Source: a candidate division TA06 bacterium 32_111
GTDB taxonomy: Bacteria; Hydrothermota; 32-111
DNA: 64,000 nucleotides
Reading direction: 5' to 3'
NCBI GenBank assembly: GCA_001508335.1
Contig: LGFX01000001.1
Span: 124,001 to 188,000, forward strand
Shown here: positions 25,120 through 34,970 of the stretch, piece after piece
How the letters are laid out: each line of letters opens with the position of its first letter
Numbering within the stretch: the first letter of the stretch is position 1
Program-made: the position numbers and the translations under genes
Notes under the pieces: generated by a model
What the model saw: only the letters and a program-made list of their open reading frames with translations
What the model was told of the DNA's origin: nothing
The model's database searches: none

Positions 25120-26415
25120 TTGAAGTATCAACAAGTTGATGAACTTAAAGATCTTATCGGTGAAGAGGTAGAGTTAAAAGGTTGGGTTTACAATACCCGT
25201 TCAAGTGGTAAGATTTCCTTTTTACTTTTCAGGGATGGAAGTGGAATAGTTCAGGCTGTTCTATACCATCCAAACCACAATGAAGAGATAATCAAAAGAT
25301 TCGATGAGTTGACTCAGGAAACCAGTTTGATACTTTGGGGAAAAGTCAGAGAGGATAAGAGAGCCCCATCTGGAGTTGAACTGGACATAATAGATTTTAA
25401 AATAATTTCACCTTCAGTTGATTACCCAATTTCTCCAAAGGAACATGGGGTTGACTTTCTGCAATCTAACAGACATCTCTGGTTAAGATCAAAAAAACAG
25501 GCAGCTATAATGAGGGTAAGGAGTGATGTGGTTTTTTATTCGAGAGAGTTTTTCAACAACAGAAAATTTTTATGCATAGATGCTCCAATTTTTACCCCTT
25601 CCGCATGTGAGGGGACAACAACACTTTTTGAAGTGAACTATTTTGATGAGAAGAAAGTTTACCTTTCACAATCAGGGCAACTTTACATGGAAGCAGCAGC
25701 ATTGGCTTATGGAAAGGTTTACTGTTTTGGGCCAGCCTTTAGGGCTGAAAAATCTAAAACAAGAAGGCATCTTACTGAGTTCTGGCAGATAGAACCTGAG
25801 GTTGCTTTTTTTGATATCAATGATGACATGGAACTTGCTGAAGACCTCGTTATTTACCTTGTAGAAAAGATACTTGAAAGAAGGCAGGAAGATTTAAAAA
25901 TACTTGAAAGGGATATAAAACCTCTTGAAAATGTTAAGAAACCTTTCTACAGGATTTCTTATGAAGAGGCAATAAAAATTTTGAACAGAAAAGGTATAGA
26001 TATAAAGTTTGGAGAAGATTTCGGTGCACCTGATGAGGCAGCACTTTCATCTGAATTCGATAGACCTGTTTTTGTTCATAGATATCCTGCTGAAATTAAA
26101 GCTTTCTATATGAAAAGAGATAAGGATAGACCAGATCTTGCCCTGGGATTCGATATGTTGGCAGGAGAAGGTTACGGAGAAACAATAGGTGGAGGGCAAA
26201 GAGAGGATGACTATGAAACACTTTTGAAAAGGATAGAGGAACATAAACTGCCTATAGATAATTTCAAATGGTATCTTGACCTTAGAAAATATGGTTCCGT
26301 TCCACATGCTGGTTTTGGTCTTGGCATAGAGAGGTTTGTTCAATGGGTTACCAGAACACAACATATAAGAGAGGTTATCCCATTCGCAAGAACTCTCGAT
26401 AGAACTGAACCTTAA
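25120..26415 (+). CDS. asnS: Asparaginyl-tRNA synthetase
   Basis: This 431-residue class IIb synthetase charges tRNA-Asn. An OB-fold anticodon domain comes first (VELKGWVYNTRSSGKISFLLFRDG). The class II core follows, with motif 2 FRAEKSKTRRHLTEFWQIEPE and motif 3 GFGLGIERFVQW. The ending IREVIPFARTLDRTEP fits AsnRS rather than AspRS. The track starts inside rnpB at 25060. The SD GGAGG at 25111-25115 instead points to TTG 25120, so I use that. It lies just after RNase P RNA and before a secreted protein gene. Confidence 0.93.
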   Translation: MKYQQVDELKDLIGEEVELKGWVYNTRSSGKISFLLFRDGSGIVQAVLYHPNHNEEIIKRFDELTQETSLILWGKVREDKRAPSGVELDIIDFKIISPSVDYPISPKEHGVDFLQSNRHLWLRSKKQAAIMRVRSDVVFYSREFFNNRKFLCIDAPIFTPSACEGTTTLFEVNYFDEKKVYLSQSGQLYMEAAALAYGKVYCFGPAFRAEKSKTRRHLTEFWQIEPEVAFFDINDDMELAEDLVIYLVEKILERRQEDLKILERDIKPLENVKKPFYRISYEEAIKILNRKGIDIKFGEDFGAPDEAALSSEFDRPVFVHRYPAEIKAFYMKRDKDRPDLALGFDMLAGEGYGETIGGGQREDDYETLLKRIEEHKLPIDNFKWYLDLRKYGSVPHAGFGLGIERFVQWVTRTQHIREVIPFARTLDRTEP

Positions 26416-26435
26416 AATTTTAATAAGGAGGAAAA

Positions 26436-27587
26436 ATGAAAAAACTCACTCTTCTTCTTTTCATTTTATCTATTTTTTTCAACATCTTCGCTTTGAAAAT
26501 TAATGAGTTTGTTGTAACTCCAACCAGTGCTGAAAAGATTGAACTTTACAATGATGGAACTTCTGATGTTGATGTTACAGGTTTTACACTTTATATAAAA
26601 GGAACAAGTTCAACTTCAAGCACAACCTTTAAAACTTACACGATTCCAGCAGGGGGCTATAAAGCCTTTGACCTTGGAACCACAGATTTTAACGATTCTT
26701 TAGGGCTTCCGAACGATGGTGCAATAATTATAATAAAAGATGGTTCTGACAATCTTATAGATTCTGTTGGGTATGGTGATCTTGGCCCAGCTCCTGCACC
26801 TATATACAATTTTTCTGCAGCAAGAATAGATAATACAGGTGATAATGCTTTAGATTTCAATATGGATTTTTCTCCAACGATGGGAAGTGCTAACGATTGT
26901 CCTGCAAATTTGCTTGGGGAAGGAACTGTTTTTATAAATGAAGTTTACCCATCAGATTCAAACGATAATTCAACTTCAGTTATTGAATATGTTGAACTTT
27001 ACAACAATTCCAATACACCTGTTGATATTAGTAACTGGGTTATAGTTTGTGATGATGATTATTATGTTCCATCTGGAACATCTATACCTGCATACGGTTA
27101 CTATGTTTTGTACGATTCCTCCTTCCCTTCGTATTTTTATCTTGATGCTTATAGGGATAATATATACCTTTACAACAATCTTGGAAACAGGATAGATCAG
27201 GTTGGATGGCACACAATTCCTGCCGATTCATCCTTCTCTGTTATTCCAAATGGAGTAAGAACGTTCTTTAAAGGTTATGATGAGATAACTTCTGTAGATT
27301 TCAAGATAGATAAACAAACTCCCGAAGCGATGAACGCAATAGAAGAATTTTTGAACAAAGAGAATACAGTTAAAGATATAAAAGTTTACTCATTGAGTGG
27401 AATTGGAATTAGAGTAGAATGCGAAAATAACAAATCTGGGTCAATAAAAATTATTGATGGTTCCGGAAGAGTTATATACTCATCATTTTTGAAAAACATG
27501 ATTTTTGCAGCAAAATCAGGCATATATTTTGTAAAAATTGAGAGTGAAGGTAAAACTTCAACATATAAAGTTAATCTGATAAAATAG
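26436..27587 (+). CDS. Lamin-tail-domain protein with T9SS tail
   Basis: This 383-residue exported protein has a signal peptide (MKKLTLLLFILSIFFNIFA). Two lamin-tail-like (LTD) beta-sandwich domains follow, starting near LKINEFVVTPTSAEKIELYN and VFINEVYPSDSND. The C-terminal domain (IKVYSLSGIGIRVECENN...SGIYFVKIESEGKTSTYKV) is a type IX secretion sorting tail. LTD proteins of FCB bacteria are usually surface-attached. GGAGG precedes the ATG, and the gene lies 20 nt after asnS and 8 nt before a similar gene. The ligand is unknown. Confidence 0.78.
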   Translation: MKKLTLLLFILSIFFNIFALKINEFVVTPTSAEKIELYNDGTSDVDVTGFTLYIKGTSSTSSTTFKTYTIPAGGYKAFDLGTTDFNDSLGLPNDGAIIIIKDGSDNLIDSVGYGDLGPAPAPIYNFSAARIDNTGDNALDFNMDFSPTMGSANDCPANLLGEGTVFINEVYPSDSNDNSTSVIEYVELYNNSNTPVDISNWVIVCDDDYYVPSGTSIPAYGYYVLYDSSFPSYFYLDAYRDNIYLYNNLGNRIDQVGWHTIPADSSFSVIPNGVRTFFKGYDEITSVDFKIDKQTPEAMNAIEEFLNKENTVKDIKVYSLSGIGIRVECENNKSGSIKIIDGSGRVIYSSFLKNMIFAAKSGIYFVKIESEGKTSTYKVNLIK

Positions 27588-27595
27588 GAGTTATT

Positions 27596-29512
27596 ATGAA
27601 AAAATTATTTTTGTTATTAACGATTTTTTCACTATACCTTTTTGTTTTTTCAGTTCCCGTTCTTTACATTAACGAGTTTCGATATGATACTCCAGGTAGT
27701 GATACGAACTGTTTTGTTGAAATTAAAGGTATACCTGGAACATCTCTTGACTCAGTTAAACTTTTGGGGATTAATGGAAATGGTGGTGGTGAATATAACA
27801 TAATTGATCTTTCAGGTTATACTATACCTTCTGATAGTTATTTTGTTGTAGCAAAATCCACAGATGTTCCAAATTATGACACTGTTACAACACTTGTAGA
27901 TTTTCAAAATGGACCCTCTGACAATATAATTTTAAGGTATGATTCCCTTGGTTCAAGTACTGTTATAGATGCAGTATGTTACGGTTTACCATCAGGTTCC
28001 GATTCTGTTTTCAGGGGAGAGGTATGGCCAACATATGATCCTTCAGCAGGTACAAGTTATTTTGGTTTTTTGGCAAGGTACAATGACCCATTTGTAACAG
28101 ATTATAATAACAATTACAAAGATTATGCTCATTTTAATGTTAAAACACCAGGAACTGCAAATACACCTTTGATACCAAAAACTATTGTTGAAATACAACA
28201 AACTCCAGATTCATTTTCACTTTACAAGGATTCAACTGTTTTGATAACAGATACATGTATAGTTACAGCCGTATTTTCAAATCAGTACTATGTAACATCA
28301 AAATCAGGTCCAAAAGAGTGGGATGGAGTTAACGTTTACGGTGATATTGGAGATCATACTTTCAATGTTGGTGATACTATATTTTTCTATCATGCTTTTG
28401 TGACCGAATATAACAATAAAACTGAAATAGTATTTCCTGGAACCGAACTTTACAATGCTGGAGATGGAACTTCTCCAACACCTCTTTATATACCGCTTTC
28501 CCAGATAGGTGAGAGTTATGAGGGAGTTCTTATTAAGGTTGGACCTGTGGAGGTATTAACAACACCTGATGTTAACGGTGAATGGATAGTTTCAGATGGA
28601 GTTGACAGTTTGATAGTTGATGATCTTGCAACCTACACAGTTCCTGCTGTAGGTTCAACAGTCTATTTAACTGGAATTCTTGATTTCTCTTATGGAAATT
28701 ACAAATTACAGCCAAGGAATGATAACGATATAGAGTATGTTACTCTATACAACCTTTCAGGTAACGTTGCACTAAATGATACTACCGATTTTTCTGGAAT
28801 TTCAGTTATACTTTTTAACAATAATATAAACGATACTATCGTAACCGACTCGACAGGTGATTTTGATTTTGGGTCTATAGAGGAAGGAACCTACACCCTT
28901 CTTTTCAAAAAAACCTACTATGAAACCGATTCTATGGAACTTGTACTTTCACAGGACACAGTTATAAGAGTTGTTCTTTCAAGATCTAAGGGTGAAATTA
29001 CCGGAACTATAAATTTAAGTGATAATCCATCCGACCTTTCAAATTCAATTGTGTATCTTAATTCAGAAACTATTTCACTTGTAGATACGACTGGATCTGA
29101 TGGGCTATATTCTTTTGTTGATTTGCCATTTGGATACAACTATAAATTGAAATTCGAACATATCGGTTATGATTCAGATTCTGTTGAGATTTTCCTTGAT
29201 GATTACACTAAAACATATAACCTTACTTTAACAAAATTGACCGGTATAGATGAGGTTCAAAAGGTTGAAAAGATAGTTGTTGAAGAAAATGGTGGCGGTA
29301 TCTTCACATTCCTATACAACAAGGAAGTTGATAATCCAACAAATATTCAAATTTACGATCTTACTGGAAGAAACATAGTCAATCAATCTATCAACTCTGG
29401 TAAAGGTGTTTACAGAATTACTTTAGATAAAAAATTATCTAAAGGTGTTTACTTCATCCAGATAACCGGTGAAGAGAAACCTTTTGTTAGAAAGTTCGTT
29501 ATAGTTAACTGA
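27596..29512 (+). CDS. Multidomain surface protein with LTD, Ig-like modules and T9SS tail
   Basis: This 638-residue exported protein has a signal peptide, then an LTD-like N-terminal domain (VLYINEFRYDTPG). A middle OB/YhcR-like region follows (TCIVTAVFSNQYYVTSKSGP). Two carboxypeptidase-regulatory-like modules come next, starting near NLSGNVALNDTTDFSG and EITGTINLSDNPSDLS. The end is a T9SS sorting domain (IQIYDLTGRNIVNQS...GVYFIQITGEEKPFVRKFVIVN). It forms a pair with the preceding gene and is followed by a strong terminator. Likely cell-surface or secreted; no catalytic motif is seen. Confidence 0.78.
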   Translation: MKKLFLLLTIFSLYLFVFSVPVLYINEFRYDTPGSDTNCFVEIKGIPGTSLDSVKLLGINGNGGGEYNIIDLSGYTIPSDSYFVVAKSTDVPNYDTVTTLVDFQNGPSDNIILRYDSLGSSTVIDAVCYGLPSGSDSVFRGEVWPTYDPSAGTSYFGFLARYNDPFVTDYNNNYKDYAHFNVKTPGTANTPLIPKTIVEIQQTPDSFSLYKDSTVLITDTCIVTAVFSNQYYVTSKSGPKEWDGVNVYGDIGDHTFNVGDTIFFYHAFVTEYNNKTEIVFPGTELYNAGDGTSPTPLYIPLSQIGESYEGVLIKVGPVEVLTTPDVNGEWIVSDGVDSLIVDDLATYTVPAVGSTVYLTGILDFSYGNYKLQPRNDNDIEYVTLYNLSGNVALNDTTDFSGISVILFNNNINDTIVTDSTGDFDFGSIEEGTYTLLFKKTYYETDSMELVLSQDTVIRVVLSRSKGEITGTINLSDNPSDLSNSIVYLNSETISLVDTTGSDGLYSFVDLPFGYNYKLKFEHIGYDSDSVEIFLDDYTKTYNLTLTKLTGIDEVQKVEKIVVEENGGGIFTFLYNKEVDNPTNIQIYDLTGRNIVNQSINSGKGVYRITLDKKLSKGVYFIQITGEEKPFVRKFVIVN

Positions 29513-29516
29513 TAAA

Positions 29517-29541
29517 AGCGAGGGTTTATCCCTCGCTTTTT
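29517..29541 (+). terminator. Rho-independent terminator
   Basis: AGCGAGGG and CCCTCGCT form an 8-bp stem with loop TTTAT, followed by a T tract. It ends the asnS and surface-protein unit. Confidence 0.92.
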
Positions 29542-29564
29542 CATCCATTTCCATTATATAATTA

Positions 29565-29593
29565 TTGACTTTTATCCATTTATTTGATATATT
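29565..29593 (+). promoter_or_regulatory. Promoter of the 20-gene operon
   Basis: TTGACT (29565-29570), a 17-nt spacer and TATATT (29588-29593) lie upstream of GGAGG at 29619. No comparable gap or promoter was noticed before 51372. Confidence 0.75.
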
Positions 29594-29627
29594 TTTTATT
29601 TAAATTTCCTTTAACACAGGAGGTATG

Positions 29628-30941
29628 ATGACTGATAAAATATATCCAAAAAATGTTCTTGAAACATTGTCAAAATATATGCTTGTTGATGGTTTTGACC
29701 TTGTTTTTGATGGTGAAAAATCACATGGATCCTTTCTGTACGATTCAAAACATAACAGAGAGTATTTGGATTTTTTCACATTTTTCGCTTCATCACCTAT
29801 TGGTTTCAACCATCCAGAGATGAAAAGTGATGAGTTTATAAAAAAAATTGGAAAGGTATCTATACATAAACCATCCAACTCTGATATCTACACCGTTGAG
29901 ATGGCTGAGTTCGTTGATACTTTCGCAAAGATAGCGAAACCAGATTTTATGAAGTACCTTTTCTTCGTTTCTGGTGGAGCTTTGGCAGTTGAGAACGCTT
30001 TAAAAACAGCATTCGATTGGAAGATAAGAAAAAATTTGAAAAAGGGGAAAGAAGAGAAAGGAACAAAGGTTATACACTTCAGACACGCCTTTCATGGTAG
30101 AAGTGGATATACCTTGAGTTTAACAAACACTTTTGATCCAAGAAAGACAAAATATTTCCCCAAATTTGACTGGCCAAGAGTTGATAGTCCAGCTTTAAAC
30201 TTTCCTGTAGATGATGATGAGATTAAAAGAGTGGAAAAAGAGGAAGAGAGAGTTTTAAACCAGATAAAGGATATTATCTCAAAAGATGGTGATGATATCG
30301 CTGCACTCATCATCGAACCGATACAGGCTGAAGGTGGTGACAGGCATTTCAGGAAAGAATTCTTTAAAAAATTGAGAGAGATAACACTTGAAAGTGAAAT
30401 AATGTTTATTCTTGATGAGGTTCAGACAGGAATGGGATTGACTGGAAAATTCTGGTGCTTTGAACATTTTGATTTTCAACCTGATATAGTTGCTTTTGGT
30501 AAAAAATCTCAAATATGTGGAATAATGTGTTCTGACAGAGTTGAAGAGGTAGAAAACCATGTTTTTGCAGAATCATCAAGGATAAATTCTACATGGGGTG
30601 GAAATTTAACGGATATGGTCAGATCGACTAAAATTCTTGAAATAATAGATAAGGAACAACTCGTTGATAATGCTAAGAATGTTGGAGAGTTTTTGCTTGA
30701 AAATTTGAGAGGAATAAAGAGTGAAAAGTTGAGTAATATAAGAGGAAGAGGTCTAATGATAGCATTCGATCTTGAAAATACTGAAAAAAGAGATAGGATG
30801 TTTGAAAAACTTTTCGAAAATGGACTTTTCACTATAAAATGTGGAGAGAAGAGTATAAGGTTCAGACCACCTTTAAATCTATCTAAAGAGGAAGCTTTAA
30901 AAGGTGTTGAAATAGTTAAAAAATCTTTAACGGAGATATGA
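29628..30941 (+). CDS. lat: L-lysine 6-aminotransferase
   Basis: This ~437-residue class III PLP aminotransferase moves the epsilon-amino group of lysine to 2-oxoglutarate, giving 2-aminoadipate semialdehyde. The N-terminus (YPKNVLETLSKYMLVDGFDLVFD) and PIGFNHPEM match the LAT subgroup rather than ornithine or acetylornithine transaminases. LDEVQTGMGLTGKFW and VAFGKKSQICG carry the cofactor Asp and Lys. Of two ATGs at 29625 and 29628 the second has the usual 4-nt SD spacing. It starts a very long operon and neighbours threonine-degrading enzymes. Confidence 0.85.
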   Translation: MTDKIYPKNVLETLSKYMLVDGFDLVFDGEKSHGSFLYDSKHNREYLDFFTFFASSPIGFNHPEMKSDEFIKKIGKVSIHKPSNSDIYTVEMAEFVDTFAKIAKPDFMKYLFFVSGGALAVENALKTAFDWKIRKNLKKGKEEKGTKVIHFRHAFHGRSGYTLSLTNTFDPRKTKYFPKFDWPRVDSPALNFPVDDDEIKRVEKEEERVLNQIKDIISKDGDDIAALIIEPIQAEGGDRHFRKEFFKKLREITLESEIMFILDEVQTGMGLTGKFWCFEHFDFQPDIVAFGKKSQICGIMCSDRVEEVENHVFAESSRINSTWGGNLTDMVRSTKILEIIDKEQLVDNAKNVGEFLLENLRGIKSEKLSNIRGRGLMIAFDLENTEKRDRMFEKLFENGLFTIKCGEKSIRFRPPLNLSKEEALKGVEIVKKSLTEI

Positions 30942-30945
30942 TAAA

Positions 30946-32046
30946 ATGGGAAAGATGAAGGCAGTAAGAAAACTGAAAAGAGAGAAAGGAGCAAATTTAG
31001 TTGAAATTGAGATTCCAACAATAAAATCTGATGAAGTTTTGATTAAAGTTCTTTCAACAAGTATATGTGGAACAGATGTTCATATTTACAAATGGGATAA
31101 CTGGTCTGAGAACAGGATAAAGAATATTCCACAAACACTTGGGCATGAAGTTTGTGGTGAAGTTGTTGAGGTTGGAAGTGCTGTAAAAAAAATCAAGGTT
31201 GGAGATTATATTTCCGCTGAAACACATATTCCATGCAAAAAATGTATCAACTGTTTGACTGGAAACGAGCATATATGCACAAATGGACAGATACTTGGTG
31301 TAGATAGGGATGGAGTTTTTGCAGAGTACGCTGTGATACCAGAATCTGTAGCCTGGGTGAACGATAGGAGTATTCCACCTGAGATAGCTTCAGTTCAGGA
31401 ACCCTTAGGTAATGCTACTTACGCTGTTCTTGGAGAAGATAACAATATATACGGTAAAAGGGTTGCAATTTTTGGAGATGGTCCGACAGCTTTATTCGCT
31501 GTTGGTGTTGCAAAACTTGCAGGTGCATCAAAAATTTTCCATATTGGTGTTTTTGATTTCAATATGGGAATAGGGAAGAAGATGGGTGCAGATTATTCTT
31601 TAAAAGCAACAGAAAATATGGATAGAGTCCAATTTATAAAGGATAACACCGATGGTTACGGTGCGGATATAGTTGTTGAAATGGCTGGAGCAAAGCAGGC
31701 GGTTATTGAAGGTTTGGATTCTTTAAAAAAGGGTGGAAGATTTTCAGCATTCGGAATTACATCTGAACAGAAACTTGAAATCGACTACAACAACCAGATA
31801 GTTTTTAAAGGTATACAGATCCATGGAATATCTGGAAGAAGGATGTTTGATACATGGCTCAGGTTGAAAAACATGCTCGCTTCGAAAAAGTTGGATATAA
31901 GACCTGTTATAACAAATCTTTTCGCACTTGAGGATTTTGAAAAAGGGTTTGAAGAGATGATGAAAATTCCAAGGGTTTCTGCTAAGATAGTTTTATTCCC
32001 TGACAAAAAACTTCTTAACGAAAGGTTAAAAGAGTTTAAAAAGTAA
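30946..32046 (+). CDS. tdh: L-threonine 3-dehydrogenase
   Basis: This 366-residue zinc-dependent medium-chain dehydrogenase oxidises L-threonine to 2-amino-3-ketobutyrate with NAD. The catalytic-site stretches SICGTDVHIYKWDNW and TLGHEVCGEV and the structural-zinc cysteines in PCKKCINCLTGNEHIC are intact. IFGDGPTALFAVGVAKLAG is the Rossmann loop. The gene directly precedes kbl, which gives the complete threonine-to-glycine plus acetyl-CoA route. A second possible start lies nine bases downstream (ATG 30955). Confidence 0.93.
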   Translation: MGKMKAVRKLKREKGANLVEIEIPTIKSDEVLIKVLSTSICGTDVHIYKWDNWSENRIKNIPQTLGHEVCGEVVEVGSAVKKIKVGDYISAETHIPCKKCINCLTGNEHICTNGQILGVDRDGVFAEYAVIPESVAWVNDRSIPPEIASVQEPLGNATYAVLGEDNNIYGKRVAIFGDGPTALFAVGVAKLAGASKIFHIGVFDFNMGIGKKMGADYSLKATENMDRVQFIKDNTDGYGADIVVEMAGAKQAVIEGLDSLKKGGRFSAFGITSEQKLEIDYNNQIVFKGIQIHGISGRRMFDTWLRLKNMLASKKLDIRPVITNLFALEDFEKGFEEMMKIPRVSAKIVLFPDKKLLNERLKEFKK

Positions 32047-32057
32047 AAGGAGAAATT

Positions 32058-33257
32058 ATGTATGGTAAAATTAAAGATGATCTGAAAAAAGAACTTGAGA
32101 AAATAAGATCTGATAACCTTTATAAAGATGAAAGGGTAATAACATCAAGACAGGGTGTTGAGATAACTTTGAATGATGGTAGAAAGGTTTTAAACTTTTG
32201 TGCAAACAATTACTTAGGTCTTGCAGGAACAGATAGACTTGTTGAGATAGCAAAAAAAGGTATAGAAAAGTATGGTTACGGATTGAGTTCTGTGAGATTC
32301 ATCTGTGGTACTTTTGACATACATAAAAAACTTGAGGATAAAATTTCAGAATTTTTAAAGAAGGATGATACTATACTTTATGCAGCCTGTTTTGATGCCA
32401 ACGGTGGTGTTTTCGAACCTCTTCTGAATGAACAGGACGCTATAATTTCAGATAAATTAAACCATGCATCAATAATAGATGGTGTTAGGTTATGCAAAGC
32501 ACAGAGATTCGTATACGACCATTCAAATATGGAACAACTCGAAGAGATTTTGAAAAGTACACAAAATTTAAGATACAGAATGATAGCAACTGATGGTGTA
32601 TTCTCGATGGATGGAGATATAGCCAAACTTGACAAGATAGTTGAACTTGCTGAAAAATATGATGCTTTAGTTATGGTTGACGATTCACATGCAACAGGTT
32701 TCATAGGAAAAACTGGAAGGGGAACTATAGAACTTATGAATGTGATGGATAGAGTTGATATTGTTACTTCAACCCTCGGAAAGGCACTTGGAGGTGCTAT
32801 GGGTGGTTTTATCTCAGGAAGGAAAGAGATTATAGAACTTTTAAGACAGAGATCGAGACCGTATCTTTTCTCAAACTCCTTATCACCAGTTATAGTTTAT
32901 ACAGCCTATGAAATTTTCAACATGTTATCAGAAACAACCGAACTAAGAGATAAACTTGAAGAGAACACAAAATATTTTAGAGAGAGAATGGAGAAGTCTG
33001 GTTTTGATATTAAACCTGGCATACACCCTATAGTTCCAATAATGTTCTCTAAATTTGAAAATGATGCCCAACTTTCACAACTTTTCGCAAAAGATCTTCT
33101 TGATGAGAACATCTATGTTATAGGTTTCTACTATCCTGTTGTCCCAAAAGGAAGTTCAAGGATAAGGGTTCAAATCTCAGCCGCTCACACTAAAGAACAT
33201 CTTGATAGGGCTATAGAAGCATTTATAAAAGTTGGTAAAAAATATAACGTTATATAG
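32058..33257 (+). CDS. kbl: Glycine C-acetyltransferase (2-amino-3-ketobutyrate CoA ligase)
   Basis: This 399-residue alpha-oxoamine synthase family PLP enzyme cleaves 2-amino-3-ketobutyrate with CoA into glycine and acetyl-CoA. The PLP lysine lies in STLGKALGGAMGG, with VDDSHATGFIGKTGRG and CANNYLGLA as family motifs. It follows tdh by 11 nt with AAAAGGAG as SD, so the two form the usual threonine degradation pair. The acetyl-CoA could yield ATP in fermentation. Confidence 0.95.
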   Translation: MYGKIKDDLKKELEKIRSDNLYKDERVITSRQGVEITLNDGRKVLNFCANNYLGLAGTDRLVEIAKKGIEKYGYGLSSVRFICGTFDIHKKLEDKISEFLKKDDTILYAACFDANGGVFEPLLNEQDAIISDKLNHASIIDGVRLCKAQRFVYDHSNMEQLEEILKSTQNLRYRMIATDGVFSMDGDIAKLDKIVELAEKYDALVMVDDSHATGFIGKTGRGTIELMNVMDRVDIVTSTLGKALGGAMGGFISGRKEIIELLRQRSRPYLFSNSLSPVIVYTAYEIFNMLSETTELRDKLEENTKYFRERMEKSGFDIKPGIHPIVPIMFSKFENDAQLSQLFAKDLLDENIYVIGFYYPVVPKGSSRIRVQISAAHTKEHLDRAIEAFIKVGKKYNVI

Positions 33258-33263
33258 AAAAAT

Positions 33264-34970
33264 ATGAAGTTAACAAGATTTCTTTTTAACAGTTTGAAAG
33301 AGATACCTAAAGATGCTGAGATAGCAAGTCATAAATTGATGCTCAGAGGTTGTTTCATAAGGCAGAATGCTGCGGGAATATATTCCTATCTACCTTTAGG
33401 ACTTATGGTTATTGAGAATATAAGAAAGATAATAAAGGAGGAGATGGATAGAATTGGAGGTCAGGAACTCCTTCTACCTGTTCTAACACCTAAAGAGATA
33501 TGGGAAGAGAGCGGTAGATGGAAGGATTTTGGTGATGAGATGTTCAGGGTAAAAGATAGGAAAGGAAGAGATTTTGCTATGTGCCCAACCCATGAGGAGA
33601 TAGTAACAGACCTTGCAAGAAGAGAGATTAAATCTTACAGAGACCTTCCCCAGATCTGGTATCAGATACAAACAAAATTTAGGGATGAGCCAAGACCAAG
33701 AAGTGGACTCTTAAGAGTGAGACAGTTTGAAATGAAAGATTCATATTCACTTGACAAAGATTTTGAGGGGTTAAACATCTCTTTTGAAAAACATAGAGAA
33801 GCCTACAGTAGGATTTTCACAAGGTGTGGACTGGACTTTGTAATCGTTGAGGCAGCAAGTGGTCTGATGGGTGGTAGAAAATCGCAAGAATTCATGGCTT
33901 TTTCAGATGCTGGTGAAAGTAACATCGTTATATGTGAAAGTTGTAATCCTGCCATGAATACTGAAGTTGCAAGACCTTTTATAGAAAAAAACGATGATGT
34001 TGACGGGCAGTTGGGTGAAGTGCATACACCTGTTGAAGGCAGTGTAGAAAGTGTAAGCGATTTTTTGAAGATCAACAAGAATAGACTTCTTAAATCGATT
34101 CTCCTTATAGTGAAGAGTAGTCCTGTTTTCGTTATTTTACCTGGGGATAGGGATATAGATGAGGATAAGTTGATTCTGATTTTCGGTGAACTTTTTAGAT
34201 ACGCAACCGATGAAGAGATAGAAAAATATTGTAATGCACCGAAAGGTTATATTTCACCTGTTAATCTTGATATACCTGTATATGCTGATTTATCATTGAA
34301 AGGTAGAAAGGGACTCATATCAGGTGCAAACAGAAAAGATTTCCATTTTACAAACATCAACATTGATAGGGATTTGAAGAATGTAAAATATATTGATGTG
34401 ATAAAATTGAAAGAAAACGATAGGTGTGAAAAATGTAAAGGTAAACTGCACATAAAAAAAACTATTGAGATAGGACACATATTCCAACTTGGAACAAAAT
34501 ACTCAGAGTCGATGAAAGCTGAGTATCTTACTCAAAATGGCGAAAGGAAACCGATAGTTATGGGATCATACGGAATTGGTTTAGGAAGGGTTGCATCTAC
34601 AATAGTTGAGCAGAATAACGATGAGAATGGAATAATATGGCCAATATCTGTTGCTCCATTCAAATTGATAATAATTCCCTTGAATGTTAAAGAGAAAAAA
34701 ATAATGGATGAAGTTTTTAACCTTTACAACAAATTTTCAATCTATGATGCTTTACTTGATGATAGGGACCTAACTCCGGGAAATAAGTTTAAGGATGCTG
34801 ATCTTATCGGTATCCCATTTAAAATAATTTATGGCAACAAATTTTTGAACGAAGGAAAAGTTGAAATCGCAAGAAGAAGAGATAATCAAAGATTTTTTGT
34901 TGATAAAGAGAATGTCTTTGATAAAATAAATCAATTGATAATAGAAGAGATGGAGAGATACAATGTATGA
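33264..34970 (+). CDS. proS: Prolyl-tRNA synthetase (bacterial type, with editing domain)
   Basis: This 568-residue class IIa enzyme charges tRNA-Pro. The catalytic core has LMLRGCFIRQNAAGIYSYLPLG and FRDEPRPRSGLLRVRQFEMKD. An INS editing domain lies at about residues 235-390 (APKGYISPVNLDIPVYADLS), then motif 3 (MGSYGIGLGRVASTIVEQ) and the anticodon-binding domain. There is no clear SD before the ATG, which lies 6 nt after the kbl stop, so translation is probably coupled. It overlaps rimP by 8 nt. Confidence 0.95.
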   Translation: MKLTRFLFNSLKEIPKDAEIASHKLMLRGCFIRQNAAGIYSYLPLGLMVIENIRKIIKEEMDRIGGQELLLPVLTPKEIWEESGRWKDFGDEMFRVKDRKGRDFAMCPTHEEIVTDLARREIKSYRDLPQIWYQIQTKFRDEPRPRSGLLRVRQFEMKDSYSLDKDFEGLNISFEKHREAYSRIFTRCGLDFVIVEAASGLMGGRKSQEFMAFSDAGESNIVICESCNPAMNTEVARPFIEKNDDVDGQLGEVHTPVEGSVESVSDFLKINKNRLLKSILLIVKSSPVFVILPGDRDIDEDKLILIFGELFRYATDEEIEKYCNAPKGYISPVNLDIPVYADLSLKGRKGLISGANRKDFHFTNINIDRDLKNVKYIDVIKLKENDRCEKCKGKLHIKKTIEIGHIFQLGTKYSESMKAEYLTQNGERKPIVMGSYGIGLGRVASTIVEQNNDENGIIWPISVAPFKLIIIPLNVKEKKIMDEVFNLYNKFSIYDALLDDRDLTPGNKFKDADLIGIPFKIIYGNKFLNEGKVEIARRRDNQRFFVDKENVFDKINQLIIEEMERYNV

